A DNA stretch of 64,000 bases from BOG-1112 sp964635325 (GTDB taxonomy: Bacteria; Bdellovibrionota_B; Oligoflexia; Oligoflexales; Bog-1112): the NCBI GenBank assembly GCA_964635325.1, contig CAZWOL010000005.1:1-64000 (forward strand), read 5' to 3'. This document shows positions 17,519 through 27,374 of the stretch, piece by piece. Position 1 is the first letter of the stretch, and each line of letters begins with the position of its first letter. The notes under the pieces are model-generated. The model saw only the letters and a list, made by a program, of their open reading frames with translations, was not told the DNA's origin and searched no databases. Position numbers and translations under genes: made by a program.

Positions 17519-18928
17519 ATGGACAAAGTTACAGAAGAATTTGATGTCATTGTTATCGGTGCTGGTCCAGGAGGCTATGTCTGTGCAGTTCGGGCAGCAC
17601 AGTTAGGCTTAAAAGTCGCTTGTGTAGAAGGTCGCGAGAGTTTGGGTGGTACGTGTCTAAATGTTGGTTGCATACCAAGTAAAGCCATGCTCGAATCTAC
17701 GCATCATTTTCATCAAGCTCACAAGGAGTTTGCAGAGCATGGGATCATAGTCGAAAACATATCTCTCGACCTTCCCAAAATGATCACCCGCAAAGATGGA
17801 GTTGTTAAGTCCATCACACAAGGTGTGGAGTTCCTCTTTAAGAAAAACAAAATTACTTGGCTCAAAGGTTGGGGAAAACTTGCGAGTGCTAGCACCGTCA
17901 GTGTGCAGGATTCAGAAGGCAAAATGAACTTGTATGCTGCAAAGCATGTGGTGCTTGCCTCTGGGAGCGACCCCGTCGAACTTCCTTTTGCCAAGTTTGA
18001 TCACAAAATGATTGTCGATTCCACGGATGCGTTGAGCTTTGATAAAGTTCCTGAGCACCTTATTGTAGTTGGTGCCGGAGTTATTGGGCTTGAGTTAGGA
18101 AGTGTGTGGAATCGTCTTGGAGCTAAAGTCACTGTAGTCGAAGCTTTGGATAAGATCTTGGGTAATACAGATCGTGAAGTTGCATCTGCCATGATGAAGA
18201 TTATGCAAAAGCAAGGGTTGACTTTTCATCTCGAATCTCCTCTAGCGAAGATTGAAATCCGAGATCAAAAAGCTTATGTCACATGTGGTGGCAAAGCTGA
18301 AGGTCAAATCTTAGAGGGTGATCGTGTTCTCATCGCGGTTGGGCGTCGTGCAAAAAGTGCAGATCTCGGTCTCGATGCATTGGATATCAAGCGTGAAAAA
18401 AATGGGTGTGTGATTGTCGATAGAAAATTCCAAACATCTATCCCAGGTGTCTATGCAATTGGGGATTTGATCGGTGGGATGATGCTTGCGCATAAGGCTG
18501 AAGAAGAAGGTATTGCCCTTGCTGAGTTCATTGCGGGTAAGCATGGACATGTCAATTACGAGGCTGTTCCCAATATTGTTTATACTTGGCCTGAAGTTGC
18601 AAGTGTAGGTTTGAGTGAAGAGGAAGCTAAAAAGAAAGGCCTTAGTTTTAAAACTGGAAAATTTAACTTCAAAGCGAATGGTCGAGCCAAAGCAATGGCA
18701 AGTACCGATGGTTTTGTTAAAGTGATTGCAGATAGTCACAGTGACCGTCTCTTGGGTGTGCACATCCTTGGGCCGATGGCATCGGAGATGATTGCAGAAC
18801 TTGCGATTGCTTTTGAATTTGGAGCTAGCGCTGAAGATATTGCTCGTTCGGTTCATGCGCATCCAACACTTGCCGAAGCAATCAAAGAAGCAGCATTGGA
18901 CGTTTCCAAGCAGGCCATACATTCGTAG
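17519..18928 (+). CDS. lpd: dihydrolipoyl dehydrogenase (E3)
   Basis: A 469-residue flavoprotein with an FAD-binding 'VIGAGPGGYVCA', the redox-active disulfide in 'GGTCLNVGCIPSKA' (Cys46/Cys51), the NAD-binding 'VVGAGVIGLELGSVW', and the C-terminal interface motif 'HAHPTLAEAIKEA' with catalytic His448 and Glu453. It reoxidises the lipoyl arm of E2. It lies 4 nt after sucB and upstream of sucA, so it probably serves this complex first and perhaps pyruvate dehydrogenase too. Confidence 0.96.
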   Translation: MDKVTEEFDVIVIGAGPGGYVCAVRAAQLGLKVACVEGRESLGGTCLNVGCIPSKAMLESTHHFHQAHKEFAEHGIIVENISLDLPKMITRKDGVVKSITQGVEFLFKKNKITWLKGWGKLASASTVSVQDSEGKMNLYAAKHVVLASGSDPVELPFAKFDHKMIVDSTDALSFDKVPEHLIVVGAGVIGLELGSVWNRLGAKVTVVEALDKILGNTDREVASAMMKIMQKQGLTFHLESPLAKIEIRDQKAYVTCGGKAEGQILEGDRVLIAVGRRAKSADLGLDALDIKREKNGCVIVDRKFQTSIPGVYAIGDLIGGMMLAHKAEEEGIALAEFIAGKHGHVNYEAVPNIVYTWPEVASVGLSEEEAKKKGLSFKTGKFNFKANGRAKAMASTDGFVKVIADSHSDRLLGVHILGPMASEMIAELAIAFEFGASAEDIARSVHAHPTLAEAIKEAALDVSKQAIHS

Positions 18929-18957
18929 GAGAGGTGGAGTGTTGTTGTATTGAAGTG

Positions 18958-19005
18958 GTCACCCCGAGCGTAGTCGAGGGGGCGCCTGCTTAGTAGCTTT
19001 GTAAG
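18958..19005 (+). repeat. interspersed intergenic repeat, copy A
   Basis: The segment begins GTCACCCCGAGCGTAGTCGA and ends with a 23-nt block (core CCTGCTTAGTAGCTTTGT). The same block occurs exactly, in the opposite orientation, at 39813-39835. Both copies lie in gaps between genes. It resembles the widespread 'GTCATCCCGAGCG...CGAGGGATC' class of bacterial interspersed repeats. Confidence 0.75.
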
Positions 19006-19066
19006 ACTTCGCAGGCTCTTTGTTTCATGCTTTTTAAGTATACGTTGAGTTTAGGAGTTAGGGAAA

Positions 19067-21823
19067 ATGGGTACGAGTCGTTTTACATTTGCTTCGGGAT
19101 CCAACACAGATTTTCTCGAGACCTTGTACAAGCAATTTCAAAGCGATCCAGAGAGTGTGGAAGCCTCTTGGCGCCAGTTCTTTGAAGGTTACGAATTTGC
19201 ATTGCGTGCACGCTCAGATGATAGCCCAGGAGATGAACGTCGCGATGATGCGCGTGTTGAGGCCTATATCAATGCGTTTCGTCGCCTTGGTTATCTTTCT
19301 GCACACCTAAACCCGCTTGCACCGAAGCCAGAAATTCCCGAAAACATGCGTCCTGAGGCTCATGGTCTTGGAGGCCTGGATCCGACACGTACATTTCATC
19401 CTTCGAACTTTGGCAAAGGTGAGATGACCTTTGCGGAGATTCATTCTAAGCTTCTCGCAACATATTGCGGGACGGTTGGTCCTGACTTTCGTGATAGCAT
19501 TGATATAGAAGCAATTCTTTGGTTGCAGCGTGCCATGGAAGAGTGCAATAACCGACCTCCTCTGCCAAATGAATTAAAAAAACGTATATTGTGGAAACTT
19601 GCAGAAGCCGAAGGTTTTGAACATTTTCTGCAGGCCCGTTATTTGGGACAAAAGCGTTTCTCCGTCGAAGGGCTTGAATCTCTGATTTCTTTGTTCGACT
19701 GCTTTATCAATGAAGCAGCGGATTTGGGTATCAAAGAGATGACGATCGGGATGGCTCATCGCGGACGTCTTAATGTTCTTACTAATGTGCTCCGCAAACC
19801 TTATGAGAAAGTATTTTTAGAATTTGAAGGCACACAGTTTAATGCTTTCGATATCGAAGGAGATGTGAAATACCATCTTGGATTTGCTAGCGAGATCAAG
19901 ACCTCCTCAGGCAAGTCAGTGCACCTCTACCTTCTACCAAATCCAAGTCACCTTGAAGCGATCAATGCACCAGCTGAGGGTTTTACCCGTGCACGTCAAG
20001 AGAAAGTTCATGGTGAAGAGGGTATAGTTCCGATCCTGCTTCATGGTGATGCTGCTTTCATTGGGCAAGGTGTCGTTGCGGAAGTTCTTAACTTGTCGCA
20101 ACTCAATAACTATAAGACCGGTGGAACTATCCATATCATCACAAACAATCAGATTGGTTTTACGACCAATCCTACAGATTCACGTTCATGCGCATATAGC
20201 TCTGATATATCTAAAATGATTCGCTCTCCAGTTTTGCATGTCAATGCGGATGATCCCGAAGCAGTAGCTTGGGTCGTGCGTTTAGCGGTTCAGTATCGTA
20301 AGCAATTCAAAAGTGACATCGTTATCGATCTCGTTGGCTATCGTCGCTATGGCCATAATGAGACGGATGAGCCATCATTTACGCAACCACTTATGTACAA
20401 AACTATCGATGCACATCCGACTGTCTTCAAGAGCTACAGTGAAAAGTTGATTGCAGAAGGAGTTATTACAGCAGATGAAGTTCAAGCTTACCAAAGGCAA
20501 GTCAAAGAAACCTTGAACGAAGCTCACCAAAAAGTGAAGTCCAAGGACTATGTCTATCATCCAATTGCGGTACCAGAGACCTACAAAGAAATTTTCAATT
20601 ATCGTAAGCCTGAGCGTGGGGAAGTTATGTCGTCAACGGTAACCCGTATTTCGGCAAATAAACTTAGTGAGCTTGCCCATGCAATTACAGAGCTCCCTGA
20701 AAACTTTACTCCACATCCAAAGATATCCAAACTCATCGAACATCGACGCAAGATGCTTGATGGTGACGGAGCCGTAGACTGGGCCTTTGCAGAGCTACTT
20801 GCTTTTGCGTCATTAGCGAATGAGGGGCTTCCGGTTCGACTCACAGGTCAGGACTGCAAGCGAGGGACCTTTAGTAGTCGACATGCAGTGCTCTTTGACA
20901 ACAAAACGGGAGAGGCTCTGGAGCTGCTGCGCCGCAAAGATTGGGCGCCGATTTCAGTAGTCAACAGCCCACTCAGTGAGTTGGGTTGTCTTGGGTTTGA
21001 GTTTGGGTATTCCGTGGGCTCTCCCAATACTTTAGTGCTCTGGGAAGCACAGTTTGGCGATTTTGTGAACGGTGCTCAAATATTGATAGATCAGTTCTTG
21101 GTCGCATCCGAAGCAAAATGGCAGCAGACATCGGGGCTCGTCCTTCTGCTTCCACATGGTCATGAAGGCATGGGGCCTGAGCACACGAGTGCCCGCCCCG
21201 AACGCTTCTTGCAAAGTTGTGGCAACCTAAATATCCAGGTCTGCAATGTGACAAGCCCAGCACAGCTCTTCCATTTGCTCCGCCGCCAACTTTTGCGCAA
21301 GTTTCGCAAGCCGCTGATCCTGATGGAGCCAAAAAGTTTGCTGCGCGATGCTAGAATGGTTTCGGCGACACGAGAATTCACTAGCGAGACATTCCGAGAA
21401 TTATTAGATGATACAAGTGTCCCGGGAGGCGAACAGGTTGAAAAGCTTCTTCTTTGCACGGGGAAGATCTATTTTGACTTAGTGTCCCTGCGTTCCAGTC
21501 ATAGCGAGTTTAAGGACGTGCCTATTTTACGTCTGGAACAAATGTATCCGTTCCCTTATGAAGCTATGACAGAACTTTTCCAACAGCGTTACCCGCGATT
21601 ACGCGAGGTGGTCTGGGTCCAAGAAGAGCCGCAGAATATGGGCGCGTGGAATTTTGTACGCGCACGTATACCGCGAGCATCTGAGTCGACGATCAAGACC
21701 GCGTATGTGGGAAGAAAAAACTCTGGATCAACGGCGGAGGGTTCTTCGAAAGCTCATGCACTCGAGCAAAAACGTATCTTAGAAGATGCGTTTAAACGAG
21801 TGAGCTCACAAGAATCCAAATGA
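19067..21823 (+). CDS. sucA: 2-oxoglutarate dehydrogenase E1 component
   Basis: A 918-residue thiamin-diphosphate enzyme, near the normal 930 residues. It opens with the E1o N-terminal segment 'SVEASWRQFFEGYEFA', has the catalytic/TDP region ('MTIGMAHRGRLNVL', 'IHIITNNQIGFTTNP', 'YRRYGHNETDEPSFTQP') and the transketolase-like C-terminal half ('LLPHGHEGMGPEHTSARPER'). It decarboxylates 2-oxoglutarate and succinylates E2. It is placed after lpd, the reverse of the usual sucA-sucB-lpd order, and is separated from lpd by 138 nt holding a dispersed repeat. It may therefore have its own promoter. Confidence 0.96.
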   Translation: MGTSRFTFASGSNTDFLETLYKQFQSDPESVEASWRQFFEGYEFALRARSDDSPGDERRDDARVEAYINAFRRLGYLSAHLNPLAPKPEIPENMRPEAHGLGGLDPTRTFHPSNFGKGEMTFAEIHSKLLATYCGTVGPDFRDSIDIEAILWLQRAMEECNNRPPLPNELKKRILWKLAEAEGFEHFLQARYLGQKRFSVEGLESLISLFDCFINEAADLGIKEMTIGMAHRGRLNVLTNVLRKPYEKVFLEFEGTQFNAFDIEGDVKYHLGFASEIKTSSGKSVHLYLLPNPSHLEAINAPAEGFTRARQEKVHGEEGIVPILLHGDAAFIGQGVVAEVLNLSQLNNYKTGGTIHIITNNQIGFTTNPTDSRSCAYSSDISKMIRSPVLHVNADDPEAVAWVVRLAVQYRKQFKSDIVIDLVGYRRYGHNETDEPSFTQPLMYKTIDAHPTVFKSYSEKLIAEGVITADEVQAYQRQVKETLNEAHQKVKSKDYVYHPIAVPETYKEIFNYRKPERGEVMSSTVTRISANKLSELAHAITELPENFTPHPKISKLIEHRRKMLDGDGAVDWAFAELLAFASLANEGLPVRLTGQDCKRGTFSSRHAVLFDNKTGEALELLRRKDWAPISVVNSPLSELGCLGFEFGYSVGSPNTLVLWEAQFGDFVNGAQILIDQFLVASEAKWQQTSGLVLLLPHGHEGMGPEHTSARPERFLQSCGNLNIQVCNVTSPAQLFHLLRRQLLRKFRKPLILMEPKSLLRDARMVSATREFTSETFRELLDDTSVPGGEQVEKLLLCTGKIYFDLVSLRSSHSEFKDVPILRLEQMYPFPYEAMTELFQQRYPRLREVVWVQEEPQNMGAWNFVRARIPRASESTIKTAYVGRKNSGSTAEGSSKAHALEQKRILEDAFKRVSSQESK

Positions 21824-21848
21824 TGATGGCTCCAATGGAAGAAATTTT

Positions 21849-23408
21849 TTGGCTGATATACCCCACTACAAAAGTTTTGCGGCCCATGAGTTGACATCTG
21901 AGCAACAGCACGCTGTTCATCTTGCTGTGAGTCAGCGTGAGAACTTAAAACTCAACGCGCTTGCAGGTACGGGAAAAACCTCTACGCTGCGAGCGATCTC
22001 ACACAACCTTCCTCATCAGACCTTTCTCTACTTAGCTTTTAATAAAGCTGTGCAACTCGAGGCCAGTACTACATTTCCACGCAATGTGTTTGCGAGGACT
22101 ATACATAGTCTTGCATATCGAGCGATGGGTATATTCGATGCACGCTGGCAAAAAAAATTGTCAGTAAGGATGACTGTCCGAGACTATGCGACATTACTTG
22201 GTTTGGACCTTCGAAGCTCGGGTGCTATGCAGAGCATCTTTTGTCTACGCGAAGCCTTACGTGAGTTCCAGCAGTCGACCGATCTAGAACCATCAGCCAA
22301 ACATATTCCAGAAGAAGAGCTAGCGAGTGTGCGGAGTCCGTCCGAAAGACGGTGGATCCGAGATATTGTGAACACGCATGCACCTAAATTTTGGCAAGCG
22401 ATGATCGATCCGGATCGCAGTGACTTTGCAATGACACATGATACTTATTTGAAAATGTGGCAACTGAATCATCCTCGCATACACGGGGTTGATGTTATTT
22501 TGCTCGATGAAGCCCAGGATGCAAATCCTGTGATGATCGATATCTTACGCAAACAAAATATTCGCATTATCTTAGTCGGTGATACTTGGCAGCAGATCTA
22601 TACCTTTAGAGGAGCTGTCAATGCGATGGAGACTTTTGTAACCCCTTTGCAATGCTATTTGACCCAGAGCTTTCGTTTTGGTCAGGACATCGCAGCTCTT
22701 GCGAATAAAGTGTTGGATCTGCGCTCTGCACCAAAGCATTTGCAGGGATTTTCTCGCAGGTTAAGTGCGGTGGGAATTCTTCCCAAGCAAGAGTGTTATG
22801 CGATGATCTTTCGCTATAACATCGAGTTGCTCGAAGAGGCTATTGCGCTTGCTTCGAAGAAACGTATGCGCATTCATATAGTCGGCTCGCTCGATAGCAT
22901 TGCATCATTGGCTTTGGATGTCTACGGGTTGTTCTCTAAGCAAAAAGCAAGTATTCGTGATTCTCGTGTCAAACAATTTAAAAGTTGGGGCGAACTTGAA
23001 AGCAACTATGATATTTTAGATGATATTGAGTTGAAGAAAAGTTTTCGTTTTGTCGAACGCTACGGACACGAGATTCCCGGTATTATTCGTTCGGTAAAAA
23101 AAGCAGATGCCCCCTCTGCAGCCAACTGTAATGTTATCCTAAGTACTGGTCATAAAAGTAAGGGCCAGGAGTGGACCAACGTTCGCATATCCAATGACTT
23201 TCTCGATGCTTTGCGTAGTGGTGATCGTGAGGAGCTCAATCTCCTCTATGTTGCGATCACCAGAGCGATTGTTTGCCTCGAAGTTCCACAGCTCATTCTC
23301 GACTGGATCGAAGATCGCTCACAAATGAATGCAAAAGCAAAGGCTGATCTTGCTCGCATTACAAAAAAACGTCACTCTCTTGCAGAGGATGGCCCATACT
23401 CATCTTAG
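21849..23408 (+). CDS. UvrD/PcrA-family SF1 helicase, compact FBH1-like form
   Basis: A 519-residue SF1A helicase with Walker A 'LNALAGTGKTSTLRA', motif Ia 'FLYLAFNKAVQLEA', Walker B 'VILLDEAQDANP', motif III 'ILVGDTWQQIYTFRGA', motif IV 'LTQSFRFG' and the C-terminal 'STGHKSKGQEW' and 'LNLLYVAITRA'. It is shorter than UvrD or Rep, like the bacterial relatives of FBH1, which unwind DNA and dismantle RecA filaments. The start is TTG 21849 with GGAAG upstream; no ATG fits the N-terminus. It follows sucA after 25 nt and may be co-transcribed with it. Confidence 0.88.
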   Translation: MADIPHYKSFAAHELTSEQQHAVHLAVSQRENLKLNALAGTGKTSTLRAISHNLPHQTFLYLAFNKAVQLEASTTFPRNVFARTIHSLAYRAMGIFDARWQKKLSVRMTVRDYATLLGLDLRSSGAMQSIFCLREALREFQQSTDLEPSAKHIPEEELASVRSPSERRWIRDIVNTHAPKFWQAMIDPDRSDFAMTHDTYLKMWQLNHPRIHGVDVILLDEAQDANPVMIDILRKQNIRIILVGDTWQQIYTFRGAVNAMETFVTPLQCYLTQSFRFGQDIAALANKVLDLRSAPKHLQGFSRRLSAVGILPKQECYAMIFRYNIELLEEAIALASKKRMRIHIVGSLDSIASLALDVYGLFSKQKASIRDSRVKQFKSWGELESNYDILDDIELKKSFRFVERYGHEIPGIIRSVKKADAPSAANCNVILSTGHKSKGQEWTNVRISNDFLDALRSGDREELNLLYVAITRAIVCLEVPQLILDWIEDRSQMNAKAKADLARITKKRHSLAEDGPYSS

Positions 23409-23470
23409 CGTATTGTTTTTTATAAATTGCGGCACAATGCAGGTCTTAGAGGTCTTGAAGAGGATTTAGA

Positions 23471-24193
23471 GTGAATTCTTGGAATAATATTAGCGACATT
23501 TTTGATACACATGGATGTTCCTCGGAAATTGATCCCTCTGCTGCGGATAATATTCTGATTGCTTGGCCCAGTATCTTGCAAGGAATTACGCTTGCGCAAA
23601 CACCTAGCCCAGCTTTGAAAGCCTTAGATTATGGCTGTGGTGCCGGAGGATTTTGTGGGGAGCTTGCAAAGATTGGGTATTCAGTAATAGGCTGTGATTC
23701 ATCACAAGCAATGCTGTCTATAGCTCGTAAAAATCTTTCATATATTGCTTTTCATGAATGTAGTTACGACCATTTTTTCAAATGGAATGAAGGTCCTTTT
23801 GATCTGATTTGCAGTCTCATGGTTCTACAGTTTATCGAAGATATAGAACGCTGCATAAGGACACTCAAGGCATCTCTTCGACCAGGAGGGATCTTTGCTT
23901 TTGCCGTGTTCAATCCTAAATTTGTGCAACTAAACCATGGGCCTGGGCAACTTTTTAGTGGATTTGCAGACCCTTGCCACCCCACATTTGGATTCATGCA
24001 TATTCGAAACGAAGGTATTCCCGTCTTTATTCGGACATCTGAAGAATATGATGCTATATGCAATGCACTGGGACACGAGCGCATCTACCTTGATGAACCA
24101 CCATTCAATGATGAGTTCAAAAGAAGATATCCCCAAGATGTAGATACCACTTATTCCGAATATCTTATTCTTGTTTACCGATCTCGTATCTAG
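23471..24193 (+). CDS. class I SAM-dependent methyltransferase
   Basis: A 240-residue methyltransferase with motif I 'ALDYGCGAGGFCGELAK' (SAM binding), the acidic end of strand 2 'VIGCDSSQAMLSIAR', and 'FDLICSLMVLQFIEDIE' typical of UbiE/UbiG-like folds. The start is GTG at 23471. The substrate is not predictable: sequence and size fit small-molecule or quinone-type methyltransferases, but nothing nearby points to a pathway. Confidence 0.8.
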   Translation: MNSWNNISDIFDTHGCSSEIDPSAADNILIAWPSILQGITLAQTPSPALKALDYGCGAGGFCGELAKIGYSVIGCDSSQAMLSIARKNLSYIAFHECSYDHFFKWNEGPFDLICSLMVLQFIEDIERCIRTLKASLRPGGIFAFAVFNPKFVQLNHGPGQLFSGFADPCHPTFGFMHIRNEGIPVFIRTSEEYDAICNALGHERIYLDEPPFNDEFKRRYPQDVDTTYSEYLILVYRSRI

Positions 24194-24203
24194 TCCTAAC
24201 TTC

Positions 24204-24557
24204 TTAGTTTGCGTGAATGTCGCAATATGCTACGGCAACTGCAGCCCCAATTTGAAGAGCATTGCTAACGCGTTCATAAGATGGTCCTACATTGAAAGTA
24301 GCCCAGCTTGCTGTCGATCCAAGTTGGATTTTAACATTCAACTGTGAGGCAGAATTTTGTAGCTTTGCGAATAATTCAAAGGATCCAGCTGAGGTAGAAG
24401 CTCCCTGGCTGGTTGCAGTTATAGGAGCGCTCTGGTGTCCAATAACATTCGCATATGCGTTTTGTTCAATCCAGCATCGAACCCTTGGGTCGCTTTGTGC
24501 TGCGAGTGGAAGAGAGACAAATAGAAAAGATGCAAAAATGGCGGATGACAGTTTCAT
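24204..24557 (-). CDS. small secreted protein of unknown function
   Basis: About 117 residues with a clear signal peptide (MKLSSAIFASFLFVSLPLAA, cleavage near AQA/AQS), giving a mature protein of about 95 residues with two Cys that could form a disulfide. The mature part is Ser/Ala/Thr-rich and looks like a small beta-sandwich. ATG 24557 is chosen for the AAGGA upstream. I know no family. It is a single gene, converging with the methyltransferase gene. Confidence 0.55.
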   Translation of the reverse strand: MKLSSAIFASFLFVSLPLAAQSDPRVRCWIEQNAYANVIGHQSAPITATSQGASTSAGSFELFAKLQNSASQLNVKIQLGSTASWATFNVGPSYERVSNALQIGAAVAVAYCDIHAN

Positions 24558-24848
24558 GGAGAAGATCCTTCTTAAAAAATTCAATATTGGATCTAGACAT
24601 TTTGCCGTTGGAGGAATCTAAGACTTATACGTCAAATTATTAGAAAGAAAGTCGCTTTGACGGACTCATCGCCTCAATAAAGAGAAGAGAAATTATCCCT
24701 GCCAAGCGGAGAAAGCTGTTGGCTTCCTGCTTATTGAAGCTTATGAGTAAGTTTGAGTATGTTCAGCGGGATTTTTGGAATTTCTTAGTTCTTCTTCACC
24801 AGAAGCTATCTAGTCTCTCTCTTTCTTTGAAAGAAAAGAGGGGGCCCA

Positions 24849-26795
24849 ATGTGGGTAGTTCAATGTCTCATTTTTTTTGTAATCTTTTCTTTGAATCACC
24901 TGGACAAAGTCTATGCGAACTTGCCAGGACCTCTTGCAGGACACTGGTGTCTACCTAATCCTAGTCCCAACAGTTGTTCAGAACCGAGTCTGCTCGATTG
25001 GAAGCCGGACGATTTTATCTCTAACTTTTATCGAAGCACCACCCCTCTCGCCCCTACATTTATTCTTGATATACAGCGAAATTCCGATGCTCAGATTATT
25101 CCTTTTGTAGGCTACTTGCGTTTTGATACTACGCAGACACCGGCACAAATGATTGTTGGGATGAACAATGTTCCTCATATTCGGCAATGGCAATATCTGA
25201 AAACACATACCTATTTTGGTGGGTCCTATGACGAAGGGCAGGTGCTTGCACCAAGCCCAGGTTGGATCAAGGCAGCTCACCAAAATGGAGTGCGTATATT
25301 GGGGAGCATCTTCTTTTCACCATACGTTTATGGTGGCAACGAGGAAGGTCCAGCTCTAGATTTATTTCTCACACCTTTAGCGGATGGTTCTTATCCTGTC
25401 GCAGATAAATTAATAGAGATTGCTAAAACCTACAACTTCGATGGCTATTTTCTCAATCAAGAGACAGATACAAGCACCTCTGTTGGAAGTCCGAATAGTC
25501 GCTTTGCAGCATTCTTCGACTACTATCACAAAAAAGCTAAACAAGAGAACGTGGATCTCTCTTTAGTCTGGTACCAAGTTCCCGCATCTCCATTATATAC
25601 AAATGCAGTGAATCTGCTTCGGGATCTCAATGGGACGCGGATTGCAGATAGTCTTTTCTTAGACTATTCGTGGTATGGAAACGATCCATCTGAGTTCTTC
25701 AAATTAGCAGATGCCGTGAAATATTCGCATGATCGACTCGACTTTGGCATCAATGCCTACGACAGTCCAAGCGGGGATGAGCAAATTAAATTTTTCAAAA
25801 ATCTAATTGGAGACAATGATCTGCTAAAGGCCTCCGTGAGTGAGTTTTCCTTCGATTCAATTATGATTCGACCTGGTGACACAAGAATTGAACAGCAACT
25901 GTCTAATGAAGTCGCTTTTTGGGAGGGAGCTGCAAGTAAAAATAGCTGGCCCGGAGCAGCAAAATTTGTCTCCAAACACGGAGTCGTATCTAAGTTACCA
26001 TTTTCCACATGGTTCAATATCGGACAAGGGTATGCATATTACATTGATGGTATTGATACCAACTTAGGAATTTGGAATGACATCGGGCAGCAAGACCTAC
26101 TTCCTACCTTTTCATCTCAAACGGATCAGTTGGTTGCAAGTTATGATTTTTACGATGCCTATTACGGATCCAGTAGCTTATCTATAAGTGCAAGAAATCT
26201 AACGGGATCGGATGCTAGACTCGATCTCTATGCAACAAAGATAGATGTTGAAGAGGATATAGTGTTGCTCGTCACTAGCAAGTCGTTAGACAGTAGCGAT
26301 CTTCAAGTATCACTCTGCTTAGTGCGCAAAGGAGACGAAGACTGCTATCCCCTATCCACGGAATCAGGTGGATGGAACCAAGATCTCTTTACAGTAAAGT
26401 CGGGAGCTGGTGTCGACGGTATACGGATGTACATGCGTACATCAGACTCAAAAAAAGAATCGTATAACCATACGTTCAAAATTGGACAGATCTTTTTAGG
26501 ACACAAAGAAACCCTTCACCCACCCTCAGCTCCCCAAAACGTCCGTGAGGTCGGTCCCAAACTAGGTGATGCGAATCGTTACATAGCATGGGATGCTGTG
26601 CAGGGGGTGAGTCACTACGAAATTTATGAAGGAGATGATTTCATAGGTCGTACCAATCAGTCTATATACGCTTTGATCGGTATGGGTCGAAATCATATTC
26701 TTGATATACAGGTCTGCGCAGTCAATGCTGCAGGCCTGCGTTCTTCGAAGATACGTTTCACAAAATCTGCAACCCAAATTTTGGAGGCTCTATGA
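24849..26795 (+). CDS. secreted GH85 endo-beta-N-acetylglucosaminidase with C-terminal Fn3-like domain
   Basis: A 648-residue protein with a signal peptide (cleavage near 'KVYA|N') and a GH85 catalytic domain: 'IIPFVGYLRFD', 'WQYLKTHTYFGGSYDEG', 'WIKAAHQNGVRILGSIFF' and the active-site motif 'FDGYFLNQET' with Asn203 and the acid/base Glu205. GH85 enzymes cut the GlcNAc-GlcNAc core of N-glycans by substrate-assisted catalysis. The C-terminus (about 557-642, 'PPSAPQNVREVG') is a fibronectin-III-like or carbohydrate-binding module. N-glycans of this kind are mainly eukaryotic, so it probably acts on host, prey or environmental glycoproteins. Its stop overlaps the next start (ATGA). Confidence 0.85.
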   Translation: MWVVQCLIFFVIFSLNHLDKVYANLPGPLAGHWCLPNPSPNSCSEPSLLDWKPDDFISNFYRSTTPLAPTFILDIQRNSDAQIIPFVGYLRFDTTQTPAQMIVGMNNVPHIRQWQYLKTHTYFGGSYDEGQVLAPSPGWIKAAHQNGVRILGSIFFSPYVYGGNEEGPALDLFLTPLADGSYPVADKLIEIAKTYNFDGYFLNQETDTSTSVGSPNSRFAAFFDYYHKKAKQENVDLSLVWYQVPASPLYTNAVNLLRDLNGTRIADSLFLDYSWYGNDPSEFFKLADAVKYSHDRLDFGINAYDSPSGDEQIKFFKNLIGDNDLLKASVSEFSFDSIMIRPGDTRIEQQLSNEVAFWEGAASKNSWPGAAKFVSKHGVVSKLPFSTWFNIGQGYAYYIDGIDTNLGIWNDIGQQDLLPTFSSQTDQLVASYDFYDAYYGSSSLSISARNLTGSDARLDLYATKIDVEEDIVLLVTSKSLDSSDLQVSLCLVRKGDEDCYPLSTESGGWNQDLFTVKSGAGVDGIRMYMRTSDSKKESYNHTFKIGQIFLGHKETLHPPSAPQNVREVGPKLGDANRYIAWDAVQGVSHYEIYEGDDFIGRTNQSIYALIGMGRNHILDIQVCAVNAAGLRSSKIRFTKSATQILEAL

Positions 26796-27367
26796 AACAT
26801 TGGATCATCAGTATCGCTGCTCTCACATTTTGTTCTTCCTTAGTGGCAGCTCAATTGAGCCCACCTCGTTATATTTTTCAAGCCCAGATGCAGGTTAGTA
26901 TTGGTGCAGATATCTGTGTTCATGTTGATGACTTGCAACGTGATGACTTGGGCCAAGCCTATCTTCTTAACGTTCATGAAATATGTGGTGATGATGACAA
27001 GGCTCAGGCTCTGTCTGATCTGCTGACTATGAAGCATGACTTATCAGGCGATGTAGTGATTGTTCAGGTGCTAAATTTCAAAGAAGAAATCATCAAACCC
27101 CGGGACTTTCCTACAGTCAAAGAAGATGCGATGAAAGTGATTAAATTAGCGCTGACAGGCAATCCATACTTCATTGATCTATTAAGCGGGAATCATTACT
27201 ACAGTTTCTTTATCGAATTTAGAAAGATGGTCTTGCAATACTATGCAGACTCACAGGCAGATAAGTTTCAAAACCGCAACCAAGTTGCAGCAGATGTTTT
27301 TCTACTAATGTTGAATCTTGATAGCGGCAAAGCGTTGAACATCGGAGTCACGACGTCGCGCGAATAA
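26792..27367 (+). CDS. secreted partner protein of the GH85 enzyme, unknown function
   Basis: A 191-residue protein with a signal peptide (MKHWIISIAALTFCSSLVAA). Mature sequence is rich in Asp/Leu with two Cys. I recognise no domain. Its ATG overlaps the GH85 stop by 4 nt, so it is translationally coupled and probably works with that enzyme, for instance as a glycan-binding or accessory protein. That link is inferred from the overlap alone. A strong hairpin follows 7 nt after the stop. Confidence 0.6.
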   Translation: MKHWIISIAALTFCSSLVAAQLSPPRYIFQAQMQVSIGADICVHVDDLQRDDLGQAYLLNVHEICGDDDKAQALSDLLTMKHDLSGDVVIVQVLNFKEEIIKPRDFPTVKEDAMKVIKLALTGNPYFIDLLSGNHYYSFFIEFRKMVLQYYADSQADKFQNRNQVAADVFLLMLNLDSGKALNIGVTTSRE

Positions 27368-27374
27368 GGGAGCA

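Noticed and set aside
18311..18922. 203-codon frame on the minus strand
   Set aside because: It lies fully inside lpd, which matches its family end to end; the antisense translation is Cys/His/Phe-rich with no motif.
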